A stretch of DNA of 64,000 nucleotides from Strigamia acuminata (Eukaryota > Arthropoda > Chilopoda > Geophilomorpha > Linotaeniidae): positions 32,080,427 to 32,144,426 of the forward strand of contig OX442315.1 in NCBI GenBank assembly GCA_949358305.1, written 5' to 3'. Below the pieces are notes generated by a model. The model was not told the DNA's origin. It was given only the letters and a program-made list of their open reading frames with translations, and searched no databases. Within the stretch, counting starts at the first letter, position 1, and each line of letters starts with the position of its first letter. Of the stretch, positions 13,581-24,130 are shown piece after piece. Both the position numbers and the translations under genes were made by a program.

Positions 13581-14640
13581 ATAACCGGATCGTTAAGCCT
13601 GTAACCACATTATCAAATATGACATCACTATAATGGCATCCTCAATTCGAAAATAGACTGTTAACACCTAAGACCATCAACTACAGGACTTCCCATCTAG
13701 CTTAAATCAATTGTTAGACTGTGATGCGATTCTTTAAATCCACCATTCAAGTCTTGTTTTGTGATGTTAAAAGATATAAAAACAAAATCACAGACACGTA
13801 CAACGCAAAAGAAAAAAGCAGATTATTTTGAATGCACTTAAAGTTTGTGCCTGGTATATCTTGTTGCCAAATTCAAACTGAACATCACATTCTGTGCACG
13901 TATTTAACATTGTAAATAAAGCAACAATTTCTCGGTACCATGTTGTAAATTACTTTAGATAATATATTTTATTCGCCATCAATTTTACGATTCTGTTGTG
14001 CATCGTTTACGATGAATTTATTTACATTTCCTACAGATTTACACTCATTACGAGAAAACCGCAAACTGAGCGTTTTGAAACGAAACCGGACGTGTAAGTT
14101 CAAATTTATTAAATGAATGATAACATCCAGTATGGATTGTAAAACGAAACGATTGTTTTCATTAATTAAGCATGGGTTATTTATACCCGCATTGTAGTTA
14201 TTATTAATATTATAAACAATCGTTGAATAAATTCTGATTACATCAGCATAATTTGATTTTAAAGCCCAATTAAAATCAGTTCCACAGTGTTAAAAGCTCA
14301 GTTCACTTGCAGACATGTCATGTGAGAAAAAAATCATAAAATAAACACATTAAAAGTTTTTTACATACATGATGCTTCAGACAGAGTGAAGCAAGGGTAG
14401 GCGACTTAAAAAATTAATTTACACTAAACGACCCGTACAAAAGTGAAAATGGCTTCCTCATCCTCAATCAAAGGAAGCTAATGAGCAAATATTGGCCATG
14501 AAATACTTGCACAAATTAATTTGTTAATGTTGTGCAAATTTGAGTGTAAACGAATGTAAACATTTTTACACTCGTTTAAATGACTTTTCGAACCAGCTAG
14601 TGTCAACTTGGGTTAATTTTAAATGCAAGACTCGGTTTAA
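13581..14640. other. Non-coding stretch with a 57-bp dispersed repeat
   Basis: There is no gene. A 57-bp segment at 13,678-13,734 is nearly identical to 14,651-14,707, which forms one end of the adjacent inverted-repeat element, so this is probably a detached arm of the same family. A second shared phrase around 13,846-13,880 resembles 20,578-20,632 and 36,834-36,870. Confidence 0.45.
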
Positions 14641-15082
14641 CCCAGGACGATTAACTACAGGACTTCCCATCTGGCTTAAATCAATAGTTAGACTGTGATG
14701 CGATTCTGTCTTGTGATCACGGCGCTATCCACCCGAAACGGTACAAAATGACGATATTCTGCGGGCAAATGGCGGACAACTGACATTTATATTTTTAGAT
14801 GACTTTACAAAGTGGTACATTTAAATTTAAAGTTGAAAAAAAAAACATCTGAATTTTTTAAAAATATTTTCAGACATTATTTTTAATTCTAACGTTAAAT
14901 GTGAATGTACAAATTTATAATTTTCGCCAAAAATGTAAATGCGAGATGACAGCTGTCTTCCATTTGCCCGCAAAAATTTTTACCATTGCGACGACAGATG
15001 GCGCCTACTTCACCTTTGCACCAGACAACTTAGATTCCAAAAAAATGGCGGATGAGAAGTCCTATAGATGATCGTCCTAGGT
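14641..15082. mobile_element. MITE with imperfect inverted termini
   Basis: The left end at 14,641-14,675 (CAGGACGAT...AGGACTTCCCATC) is the inverted, mismatched partner of the right end at 15,047-15,082 (GATGAGAAGTCCTATAGATG then ATCGTCCTAGG). A second inner pair (GCGGGCAAATGG near 14,761 and its complement near 14,963) confirms a fold-back structure. It has no coding capacity. Confidence 0.6.
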
Positions 15083-15159
15083 TTTACTTAATTATTTGAA
15101 TCAAAACAAGCAGATATACCAAAAACGACAACTGTCTCAAATACATAAAACCTAACCAT

Positions 15160-15191
15160 AACCCACAGAGGAATATACTCCTCTGTGGGTT
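15160..15191. repeat. Perfect 13-bp stem, 6-nt loop hairpin
   Basis: AACCCACAGAGGA at 15,160-15,172 pairs perfectly with TCCTCTGTGGGTT at 15,179-15,191 around the loop ATATAC. The flanking CCTAAC/GTTAGG words extend the symmetry. It may be a very short fold-back element or the remnant of one. Confidence 0.6.
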
Positions 15192-15621
15192 AGGCTATCT
15201 CTGTCCTATCCTAACCAATTTGGCCAGCATAGCAACTGCTTGCTCCGCTCGTGCCAGCTCATCTCCATAGCAACCTCAGAGTAATACAGATTATTTAGGA
15301 GTCACTGTATCATGCATATTGCCTAGTGATGGTTCTCAAATTATGATCCACTAGCAATTGGCTGCCGGTCCGCCACTTTATCGTTGAATCGCAACAATTA
15401 TATAGGCTCGGCAGGGCAAGAAATGATACTGGTCCCCTACAATACATAGTTCGAGAAGCAGTAGCTGCATTCAAAAACTAAAATATGTCGTGTTTTACAT
15501 TTCCTGTTTAAACCCATGTTAAAACTTAAAATACACTTAAACTAAAATTGTTATTTTTATTTTTGAATGCAGCTACTGTTTTTGGTCATGATTCCATGAG
15601 CCATCTATAGGTCGGTAACCG

Positions 15622-15816
15622 CTGGGTTGACTTTCCCTGTCAGTCAATGGGTCAACAGACTGTGGCGAGCATTAATGTTCAACTCACGCGGGAATATGTC
15701 GCCCCAATGCATGTTGACCTTACTGTATATTCTCGCGAGGTTTGTGGTTGAAAAAAAATATAGATTAGCATCGGGGTCACCCTGTCGACCTATTGACTGT
15801 CACAGTTTGTCAACCC
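15622..15816. repeat. Inverted repeat built from GTTGAC/GTCAAC words
   Basis: The left side (15,622-15,665) and right side (15,784-15,816) are imperfect inverted copies. Between them are further GTTGAC and GTCAAC words. The 127-residue frame that runs through here (15,627-16,010) is a by-product of the repeat and unlikely to be a gene. Confidence 0.45.
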
Positions 15817-16017
15817 AAGGCCTATCACCCCAAAACGTGTCAACTCTCTGCGTGCCGATGATCGATTGCGCATTATTCAATCGCGTGTGTTTCCGGTTTA
15901 GCACGATATCTTGTATGCAAAAGTTTTGCGTGCTGGCACAAATGTTCTGCCTTATTTGTAACAAGATTTATCCTTTCGTTATCATTTACTATTATGCAGG
16001 ACCCAAATAGGATGCCT

Positions 16018-16325
16018 TATGCTGGGCGCACACATACAGCGATTTCGCAAGCGAAATCGCCCTGTGAATCGCGCGCAATGCTACACACATGTAGCTATTT
16101 CAGCTCTGCGATTTCAATCTTATGACGTCATTCCTGATCCGAAAAACCTGCCCGCCATTTCGGTGGCTGCGACACGAATCGCAGGCGAAATAGTACTTGG
16201 GACAAGTACTATTTCGCAAAGTAGATTTCAAACCGGCGCGAAGGAAATAACGTCATTTGCGCATGTGCAATGGCAACGCGATTGCGACGCGATGCGAAAT
16301 CGCGGTATGTGTGCACCAAGCATAA
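16018..16325. mobile_element. MITE with GCGATTTCGC-rich termini
   Basis: Inverted ends TTATGCTGGGCGCACACATA (from 16,018) and GTATGTGTGCACCAAGCATA (from 16,305) match with three mismatches. Immediately inside, GCGATTTCGC/GCGAAATCGC palindromic words continue the arms. Total size is about 308 bp. Frames on both strands inside it are not genes. Confidence 0.65.
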
Positions 16326-18016
16326 CTCGATGTATATTTTGATTTGTTCTGTACATTATGTTTTGGTCACTTATGATATCTATTAAAGTTGGCAGCCATC
16401 TTGATATGGTCTTGTGCATTGGAAAACAGCCTTACACTTCTTTACCAGGGAATTATCCACATTAAGATTCCCCTTTCCCCCCTCAAGCTGAACACAGAAG
16501 TGTTTAACATGCAGTGGAGTTGTTTACATATTGAAATATGTAAATAACACATTTGATATGTGGGTTTGAAGTTTGAATAGTCAAATCACCTGCAATGCGT
16601 GATTGCAAAGGGTAAACACGCAGATTTCATTTTTCAAGTTTTTCAACCTAAAACTTTTCTATTTTTGGAACCAGGGAATATCTTGTTGAGTTTAAATTTT
16701 GCGTTTAAAAATCCTTTGCCTTCCCAGGTGATTTATGAATTCAAAACTACACTAGAAACTGTCCCAGAAATTGCCTACACATCATTTTTGTGCAATATAA
16801 TTCTCAAGCAATTTTGATACGTATGGGAATCATAAAAAATTCAAATTTAATTCATTTCCCTTTGTTCTTTGCGTGCTTTTAAAATAAAAGAATAAAATTG
16901 AAATAAAATGTTTTCAAAACCACAAAACCATTGAAAATTCAACTCATTTGCATTTTATATCTGCTAAATAAATACCCAAAAGAAAATATAAAAAAAAAGC
17001 AAGCTAAGCATTACTATGTACCGGTAATGTGCATCCGTATACCGTGTATAAAGAAAAAATATTTGAGTAGTAATGTGAACAGATGGGAAATTGAATTTGT
17101 AACAAAGAAAATGCAAGACAGTCTGGAGTTGACTGACAAGCCTCAAATTGAAATGTTGAAAACAAAAAGAAGAAAAAAAACTTTTTTCATATTCCTCCTT
17201 TCCCCATTACTTCCCAGTCCTATCATAAAACAGACCCAAAAAGATTAACTAGAATATTATAATTTTCTTTTTCCAAATTTTAATTAACATACTTTTCAAT
17301 TAATTATTTTTAAATCTTTAACTTCAACATTTGTGTTTATAGATTTAATTAAGTCATTTCATTGCGGGTGATAATTTTTACACAAAAAAAAGCAATGGGC
17401 ATGCAGCCAAACTCATTCCCAAAGTGTAAAAAAAAAGTTCTAGTCAACCTAATTCATTTGGAGCTGGAGCGCCTCAAGAGCTTTGAAACTGCTTAGATCG
17501 GAAATGATTTGCTTTGAACTACATACTTGCTGCAAACATTCGTAAAGCGTGCTTAAAATTGCAGTTAAATGTGTTATGTTGTTTAAACACTGTGCGCACG
17601 CCCACTGCAATTGAAAGCAGAATAAATCAGTCGACATTTTTAATGTTAGATCGAGAGAAGCCTCAGTCAAGCTGTTTAAATATGCTGTACAGAAACTCCT
17701 TAACTTACGAACATCCGAGTTACAAACTTTCAGAGATACAAACTTCAAATTTGTTGCAATGCTTATGTTAGTTTGTGAGTCTGGCACCAGTCCTGAGCGC
17801 AAAACCTACGCTCTTATTGTTGTTTCACCATCAATCTTTATTAATTTATAATAAAGTAAATTAAAACATAAAATAAAAAATGTTTTCTTTAATTAGGGTT
17901 AACAATTTATCCATATTGTACACCTTTTCTCGATTTAAGAACAAGATCTCGGAACCATATTCGTTCGTAAACTGAGAAGTTTCTGTATAGTCTAAGTGAG
18001 TTTTCCAGTGCAGCTG
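16326..18016. other. Non-coding stretch
   Basis: No gene is recognised. Frames at 16,599-16,817, 16,931-17,248 and 17,449-17,802 have AT-driven composition and no motifs. The last ends shortly before the fold-back element that begins at 18,017. Confidence 0.4.
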
Positions 18017-18433
18017 TACTCTTGTTCGACTCAAAAGAGGCCCCTTCTCCCATTGGCCGAGCCTCATTACTCCTAACTCCAGACTGTATATTACCACTAG
18101 GAGAAGTAGTTTTGATTTTGATTTTTTTTGTGATTGCTATGATCATTTAAGTTGATATAATTTTGATTATTTTTATTAAAAAATGTTACTTCCTTTTATG
18201 AAATAAAGTTTTACGCACATATAAATGTAAAACTCATGTTTGCTCTGTTTATTGGTTGCTTTGTTTGGAAAGCACACAATTTTGAAATTTTGGCCGTTAC
18301 CTAGGCAATCGAATACAATGTCTGAACATTGTAATGCAATTCTAATGTTTGGGTCTATTTTTTTGGATCACTACACTAGTGAAATGGCTCGGCCAATGGG
18401 AGAAGGGGCCTCTTTTGAGTCGAACAAGAGTGT
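18017..18433. mobile_element. Fold-back family A, copy 1
   Basis: The left arm (18,017-18,065) and right arm (18,386-18,433) are almost perfect inverted copies: CTCTTGTTCGACTCAAAAGA then GGCCCCTTCTCCCATTGGCC. The centre contains CCACTAGGAGAAGTAGTT, which recurs in copies 2 (37.5 kb) and 3 (26.4 kb). No coding capacity. Confidence 0.75.
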
Positions 18434-18474
18434 AGTACACAGTACACTAACAAAAACTTTGCTGTATAGTCATG

Positions 18475-19096
18475 GACAAAAAAAGTTTCCTTTTATTCAG
18501 CTGTTTTCAGTTTATCTATCATTATTTGCCTGGTCTATCTTTTAATACTGTTGTTAGGGTAAGACGAGAGACTGACTTGTGAGTCAAGATTGATGTCATT
18601 GAATCTCAATGCAGTGGCGTAGCTAGGGGGGGCGGGGGGAGCGGGCCGCCCCGGGTGTCACCCGAAAAGAGGTGACACCCGTATAGGGATGACACCGTGT
18701 AGGACTTTTTGGATGAAAAACGGCCATTTTTACCTTGAAAAACGGCTAAATATGACAATTTTTACTATGAAAAACGACTAAATATGACAATTTTTACTAT
18801 GAAAAACGGCTAAAAATGACGATTTTTACTATGAAAAACGGCTAAAAATGGCCGTTTTTCATTCAACAGATATTTTTTTTTTCAATCCCGGCCGGGTATC
18901 ATCCCTAGGAGAGTGACACCCGGCTGGGATTGAAAAAAAATGCTGATTTTCACTGTTTTCGAGGGTGACACCATCAATATCCGCCCCGGGTGTCACCCAT
19001 GCTAGCTACGCCACTGTCTTAATGGATTTTTATGCCACCTGGTAAAAAAACTTAAAACAGCTAAACTGAAAGGAAGTTTTTTTGTCCACGACTGTA
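18475..19096. mobile_element. Tc1/mariner-like MITE, split by a nested insertion
   Basis: The ends read TA-TAGTCATGGACAAAAAAAG at the left and TTTTTGTCCACGACTGTA at the right, with a TA dinucleotide on each side. The family matches an uninterrupted copy at 50,578-50,760, which shares the internal phrases GATTGATGTCATTGAATC and TTTTTATGCCACCTGGTA. This copy is broken after position 18,611 by another element and resumes at 19,017. Confidence 0.7.
18612..19016. mobile_element. Nested hAT-like MITE with 8-bp target duplication
   Basis: Termini CAGTGGCGTAGCTAGG and its complement (CTAGCTACGCCACTG) bound a 405-bp insertion in the Tc1-like element. The flanks TCTCAATG (18,604-18,611) and TCTTAATG (19,017-19,024) are an 8-bp target duplication with one substitution. 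The uninterrupted copy at 50.68 kb shows the empty site. Inside, 18,714-18,868 holds about five tandem copies of a 32-bp GAAAAACGGCTAAATATGAC-type unit. Confidence 0.8.
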
Positions 19097-19287
19097 CATT
19101 ATAAATGCAGGCAATAATTAAAAACAACTTATAAGTTAAATTTACACTTGGACCTGTCATTTGAGATGTGATGTTAATGTTAAAACTTGTGGTCTATGGT
19201 AATAAAGCATATTATTACATTTTTTGGCACACTGTCAGTGCTTCACATTTTTATGGTTATAACTCAACTGCGAACAGGAACTGTTAT

Positions 19288-19571
19288 TTAATGTTGCTTT
19301 GAAACCACAGTAGCGCATCCTTCTATTTCAAGAAATATGGTAAGCACTGTTGGGTATTTTCCGATCATCTTTGATGCAATCTTGTAGTCGGGTGACAAAT
19401 CCCGTTTGAAGGTCTCTAGCACCAGGTGAGTTGTGTACTTCCAAAAGTCCAGTGGTCGCAATAAACCAAGTGTTATGTAGTTAAATCGCCCTCCAATCCT
19501 TAAGTTAATCCAACAGCCACAATCTGTGTGGGGTAATACAATATGACACAAAGGAGAATCATAGAACACAA
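19288..19571 (-). CDS. Possible terminal exon of an unrecognised gene
   Basis: A minus-strand open segment of about 94 codons has strong protein character (LRIGGRFNYITLGLLRPLDF, SPDYKIASKMIGKYPTVL) and balanced composition unlike the neighbouring AT-rich DNA. It is preceded by a good splice acceptor (pyrimidine-rich tract ending CCACTAG at 19,572), so I read it as the last exon of a minus-strand gene ending with TAA at 19,288-19,290. I found no upstream exon and no clear polyadenylation signal. The family is not recognised. It could also be a relic of a mobile-element gene. Confidence 0.3.
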
Positions 19572-20653
19572 CTAGTGGAGATAAAAGAACACAAATGACA
19601 GTTAATACTTATTATTACTCCCAACTTTGTTGTGCTTTCTTAATTAATTAACTAATAAATCAGTGCTGCCACTGATCAGTTCCTTTTCCAAATTAACTCA
19701 GCAATAATAACCATCAATAAGAGACCAACAACAATACTCGCTTATCCCTGCTGATACCCTAATCTCTAGGAAACTACTACGGATGTAAACGGCCTGTGCC
19801 TTCCTGCATATCACCAGACATAAAACCATTTAAAGTAAACAGCATTTTAAACAACATATTTACATTGCTGTCTGGCTCTAACTTCAAAAATCAACTTTGT
19901 TATTAAAATAAACAGTTAAATTTAAAGTAAACACTACAGTTGCAAATGCACTCTTCCCAAAATAAAAATAAATTTTTTATACCAAATTCTGGAGAAATTA
20001 TGTAGAAAATAAATAATTCAGCAATAACTTCCAATCAACATATCCACTTTCAATCTCATTAAAGTGGACCAACACTCACTCATATTGATCAGCAAGAAAT
20101 GAGGGCAAGGCTTTATTCAAACTTCCTAATCCTATCATTCCCAGCATGCCTTAGTGTATGTTAATAAATTCTCTTTAAGGTAAAGTCTGCTGCATTCATT
20201 TTCACACTAAAAATCGTAATAAGTGTACAATAAAATATAATAAAAACAATTTGAATTGAAACGAAAATAATAAATACAATAACAACCAAAGTAACTTAAT
20301 GCATTCACATTTGTTTTATTGTCTATTACCATCCATTGAAATGAATTTCAAATGTAAGCTAACCCTTTAGCTATTTCGTATGTTTTTATTCCTTACCCAA
20401 GTTTCTTAAACGAAATGTGCGATTTGTGGGGAAATTCTTTCATTTCCAGCAACGTTTAAAACAATTACAAACATGGTATTATGCTTGCACTCAAAATTAA
20501 GCAAAACATTCATGTAAAAACACCTTTTTGAAGACGACGGTACTCTACAGTAGCTCCATTCAAAAAAGGGTTTTTCAATTTGTGCCCGGTATCTTGACGC
20601 TAAATTCAAACTGCGCATTACATTCTGCGTACATGATTCCCCCAGACACCTTG

Positions 20654-20744
20654 TACACCTATGGACAAAAAAATCTTCACATGCTGTCAGGCTGCTTCAG
20701 TTCCAATACTTCCAAATGTGAAGATTTTTTTGCCCTTAGGTGTA
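20654..20744. mobile_element. Very short (91-bp) TA-flanked MITE
   Basis: TACACCTATGGACAAAAAAA at the left and TTTTTTTGCCCTTAGGTGTA at the right are inverted copies with few mismatches. The pairing extends through ATCTTCACAT/ATGTGAAGAT. The centre is only about 30 bp. TA ends and the CAAAAAAA motif resemble Tc1/mariner termini. Confidence 0.6.
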
Positions 20745-21374
20745 CTAGCAAGCCTAGTAAATTAGGTCTACTAAGCTTATTATTATTAGAACAACGAAAG
20801 AAAGAAAAGCATTGGTAAAAATGTAATTTCCTATTTCGACCACAAAACAGGATAAACAGTTTAACTGTAGGATCCGCAGCAAAGACTGTTTTGGACTTGT
20901 ATATCTTGTATATCAAAACTATTTACGATTTGATATACAAGAAAGAATTTGGTTTGAATTTATTCTGTTTAGGTAATATGACAAGTGATGTACAGCTTAA
21001 ACTGCCTTACATATAAATAATCCAATCCCAACCACTGGCTTAAGTTTGTGTGATGTGGTAACTGTCAAGTAAAACAAGATTAAGTTTGTTAAAGTGAATC
21101 TGTTTTCCAATACGAAAACATTGACTAAACTTGAAAAATTGATAAATCTTTCCTCTCTAAAAGATGATGGATGAAATGTATTTCATTGTCCGATTTTCAT
21201 CAACACTGATGGTTGTAAACTTAATGGACTATTTCAACTAAAGTCAATCCAATTTATAGTGACCAGCTGACCGCTCACGGTGCCAAAAAAAAGTATATTT
21301 GACAGGTGGTCTTCTAAAAAAGGTTGTCTACACAATCACAAAAAATACCTTCGTGCTTGATTTTTGTGAGTAGG

Positions 21375-21448
21375 TGCATTCAAAAACTCTAAAACGTATG
21401 CAAAACTCGTTTCGTGTTTGAACGTGACGTCATTCCGATTGAATAACA
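21375..21448. repeat. 74-bp dispersed repeat, copy 1 (see 40,098)
   Basis: The segment from TGCATTCAAAAACTC through GTGACGTCATTC to GAATAACAT is nearly identical to 40,098-40,171, with only a few substitutions. It contains a CRE-like TGACGTCA. The leading GGTGCATTC motif is shared by several other repeats in the window (29,653, 40,669, 27,982), which suggests a family terminus. Confidence 0.6.
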
Positions 21449-21791
21449 TTCCCATGTTTTTCCTTTCGTGTTTTTGCAATTATGCACGAGATTGGTGAAA
21501 CTCACATCACATGATAAAAGTGCAAAATTGTCAAAATTGCAAAATTACAAAATGCCTCGATAAATGAAAGCCCTTAGTATAATTCTACTTGTTGTAAGCC
21601 ATAATTGTATGTGGCATGATGCCATCTGCATACTTGTTGCTGCTTGAACTGTATTCTGTATCCAGCGTGCATAGATGGCATCTGGTGAGGATTAATGGAA
21701 AAATAACTACCTACAATGCTTTTGCATTTACGAAATGGGTTCAAATTGCCAACGTCTGAAATTGATTGAGAAATAAAGAAGAGGGCAAAGT

Positions 21792-22196
21792 ATGATTAAG
21801 ACCAAGGTCGAAATGTCACATATCTCCAGTGCTGAAACGAGTGAAAATTTAAACATTTGTGTCACCCGCATGATAGAGCTACAGTATAAAAATCGATCTC
21901 CACGTTTACGTTGCCGTGTACACACGGAATTCGGTAAACAAAAAATTGACATTTTGTTTACCTTTACCATCAAAAACCACATTGACGAGTGCCCCTTTGT
22001 TGACATGGTAGTTATAGATATCAGAAAAGAAAGTTTCATTTCCAGTTTACACAAGTTTGACAAGAAAATGCTATTTTTCAATTGGTGCGTTCAAGATACT
22101 GTTTATATAGTTTATGGTGTTTCTATTAACAGCAAAAGCAGAAGACAAAAGTATGTCCAACTGCGATTGTTTCGTTTTTGTCTGTTTATAGTTTAG
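21792..22196 (+). CDS. Hypothetical 134-residue frame
   Basis: ATG at 21,792 opens 134 codons with fairly even composition, including RSPRLRCRVHTEFGKQKIDI and KNHIDECPFVDMVVIDIRK. It has no recognised domain, signal peptide or neighbour that gives context. A downstream stretch (around 22,085-22,140) resembles repeat-family sequence (GGTGCGTTCAAGATAC), so the C-terminal part may be repeat-derived. It could be chance, a mobile-element fragment or a lineage-specific gene. Confidence 0.2.
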   Translation: MIKTKVEMSHISSAETSENLNICVTRMIELQYKNRSPRLRCRVHTEFGKQKIDILFTFTIKNHIDECPFVDMVVIDIRKESFISSLHKFDKKMLFFNWCVQDTVYIVYGVSINSKSRRQKYVQLRLFRFCLFIV

Positions 22197-24069
22197 GTTT
22201 TAGTAAATGACAATTAAAATCCTTTCATTTTCACCCAACCAACAAACCATGGCTGAGTTCTTTCAACATATATTATGCTTTTTACTCTTATTTCTTAAAG
22301 CTGAACTATTCACCAAGAAAAGAAGCATTGGAAGTATATCCTGGATCGAACTTGTGTGGCAGCCATTTTGAATTTGTTTGTAAAAACCAAAACCAGGCAC
22401 AAACCACTTGAAAAATCACTAGGTACATTCAAATTTTCTGTTTTTACCGTTTTAAGTGCTTCTATAGACAGCATGGACATAAAAAACAACAATAAACTAT
22501 CAGCAATAACTGCAAAAACAAAAACCATGGTTCTTGAAGTGGTTTATGTCAGGATTTGGTTTTTACAACCAAACTCAAAATGTCTGCCACCTAGATCGTG
22601 AGGTCAAATTTCCAATTGTCATAACGCTTTCAGATAATGCATCCACCTCCTAGAACGTGAGTAAAATACTGAATTGTGTTCAAATAAATCGTTGGTTGAC
22701 CGAATATGAAGGAATTTTTAATCGCCATTCACTCGCAAGACCGAGTGTGAGGCCTAAAGAATTTCATACAAACAGGCCAAAAAACGAAATCATCTCACAC
22801 GCATGATAACCCTTGTGGTTTCTGTTTTTACACTTTTTGTTTTTGTTTTATGGCTTTTTTGATCTCCATGCTGTTTATAAGAACACTAAAAACAGCGAAC
22901 TTTGAAGACACTTCACTTAGTGATTCCTAAAAAAAATCTTTATATAGCATTCAAATGTCAACCGTTAAATCGATTTATTCCACCACCTTCAAACCTATTT
23001 AAAACTCTTTTCTTTAAATTAAATATTTTTCATAATTCCTCTAAAACTCACCCTTGTACAAACAAGATCACGTAGTCTTTTTTTTTTGCAAATCTTCCAC
23101 TCAGTCTGCTTGGCCCTGCAGCTTTGCAAGCTTAAAACGGTCTTTTTAAATGCAAATGTGTTTCGCACGTGCAGAATTTTGATGCATAACCACAATCTGC
23201 AAGTCAACGTAGAAGACTAGGTGTGTTTTCATACGCCACTTGCTTTTATTTAATTTCGTGCCCTCCAATTTCATATTCTCAAGGGATTTACTATTCCCAA
23301 AGTAAAAAAAATTTCCTTCGCCCTAGATCTTGAAGCAAAATTGTTAGAACCATAAATTCCCTTTTAAATGCTAAATCTGCATAGAAATAGCACAACATAA
23401 AATTCCAACTACTGTAATGTCCTTTAATATACTCCATTTGCAATGGCCTTTACTAGATTTAAAATTGAATTTCTTGTTATTTTTTTTCAGTTTTCTATAC
23501 TCTTGATACTACAAGTGTTGTCCCCTGCCATACACTCTCCTAGTAATCAAACTATTTTAGTAATAATTTAAATCAAGGTAAGTTTATTCTAGAAAAAATA
23601 AATATTCCCTGTTTAATTTCCATAAGTTATTGAAAAGACTTAAACGGCACTATCATGTTGAGAAATTAAAATCCAAGAGTTTCAACCATTGCCACTAGAT
23701 GGCGCTGAATAGAATCATCATTTAAATATGCATCCCCCCCCCCCCAAAAAAAAATGTTTTTTTTTTCACAGTTTTTACGCTAATTAGAGCAAAAAATGTG
23801 GCAGGTAACTGGGATAAATTTGAAGTAAGCTAAAGTTTTACGGATAATTTATAAATTTGCATGCAAATATTTTAGTGAGTATTTAACCGTTATTTTGAAA
23901 TTGAGCTCTTCCTTATTGGTTGAGAAGAATCACACGATCAAGCTATGTGTATTCTTCAGCAGTTTTGTTCATTTTCACCAGAATTGTGAGGAAAGACTCA
24001 ATGAAATCCTTAACCCTAACACAATTACAGTACAGATAATAGAAATGGAGCAACGTGCTGGTCACCTGT
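22197..24069. other. Non-coding stretch
   Basis: No gene is recognised. A C-run followed by A- and T-runs lies at 23,733-23,767 next to a CTCF-like word (separate entry). Frames at 22,310-22,601 read both ways through AT-rich sequence. Confidence 0.4.
23692..23706 (+). promoter_or_regulatory. CTCF-like motif
   Basis: CCACTAGATGGCGCT matches the deeply conserved CTCF core consensus (CCASYAGRKGGCRS) at every position. A single motif match is not proof of binding. It lies far from any recognised gene. Confidence 0.45.
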
Positions 24070-24130
24070 TCCCATCAGAGCAGCATTGGACCTAGTCAGC
24101 TCTTGGATGGGTGACCTACTGGGAATCAGT
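24070..24130 (+). pseudogene. 5S rRNA-derived fragment (SINE3-like or 5S pseudogene)
   Basis: The segment CAGCATTGGACCTAGTCAGC then TCTTGGATGGGTGACCTACT then GGGAAT follows the 3' half of 5S rRNA (internal control region through TTGGATGGGAGACC and CTGGGAAT) with scattered changes. The 5' half of 5S is poorly preserved. It could be a decayed 5S copy or the head of a 5S-derived SINE. Confidence 0.6.

Noticed and set aside
15627-16010. 127-residue plus-strand open frame
   Set aside because: It runs through an inverted repeat made of GTTGAC/GTCAAC words and has no recognisable motif, so the frame is a by-product of the repeat.
16019-16419. Frames on both strands of 63-107 residues
   Set aside because: They lie inside the inverted-repeat element at 16,018-16,325.
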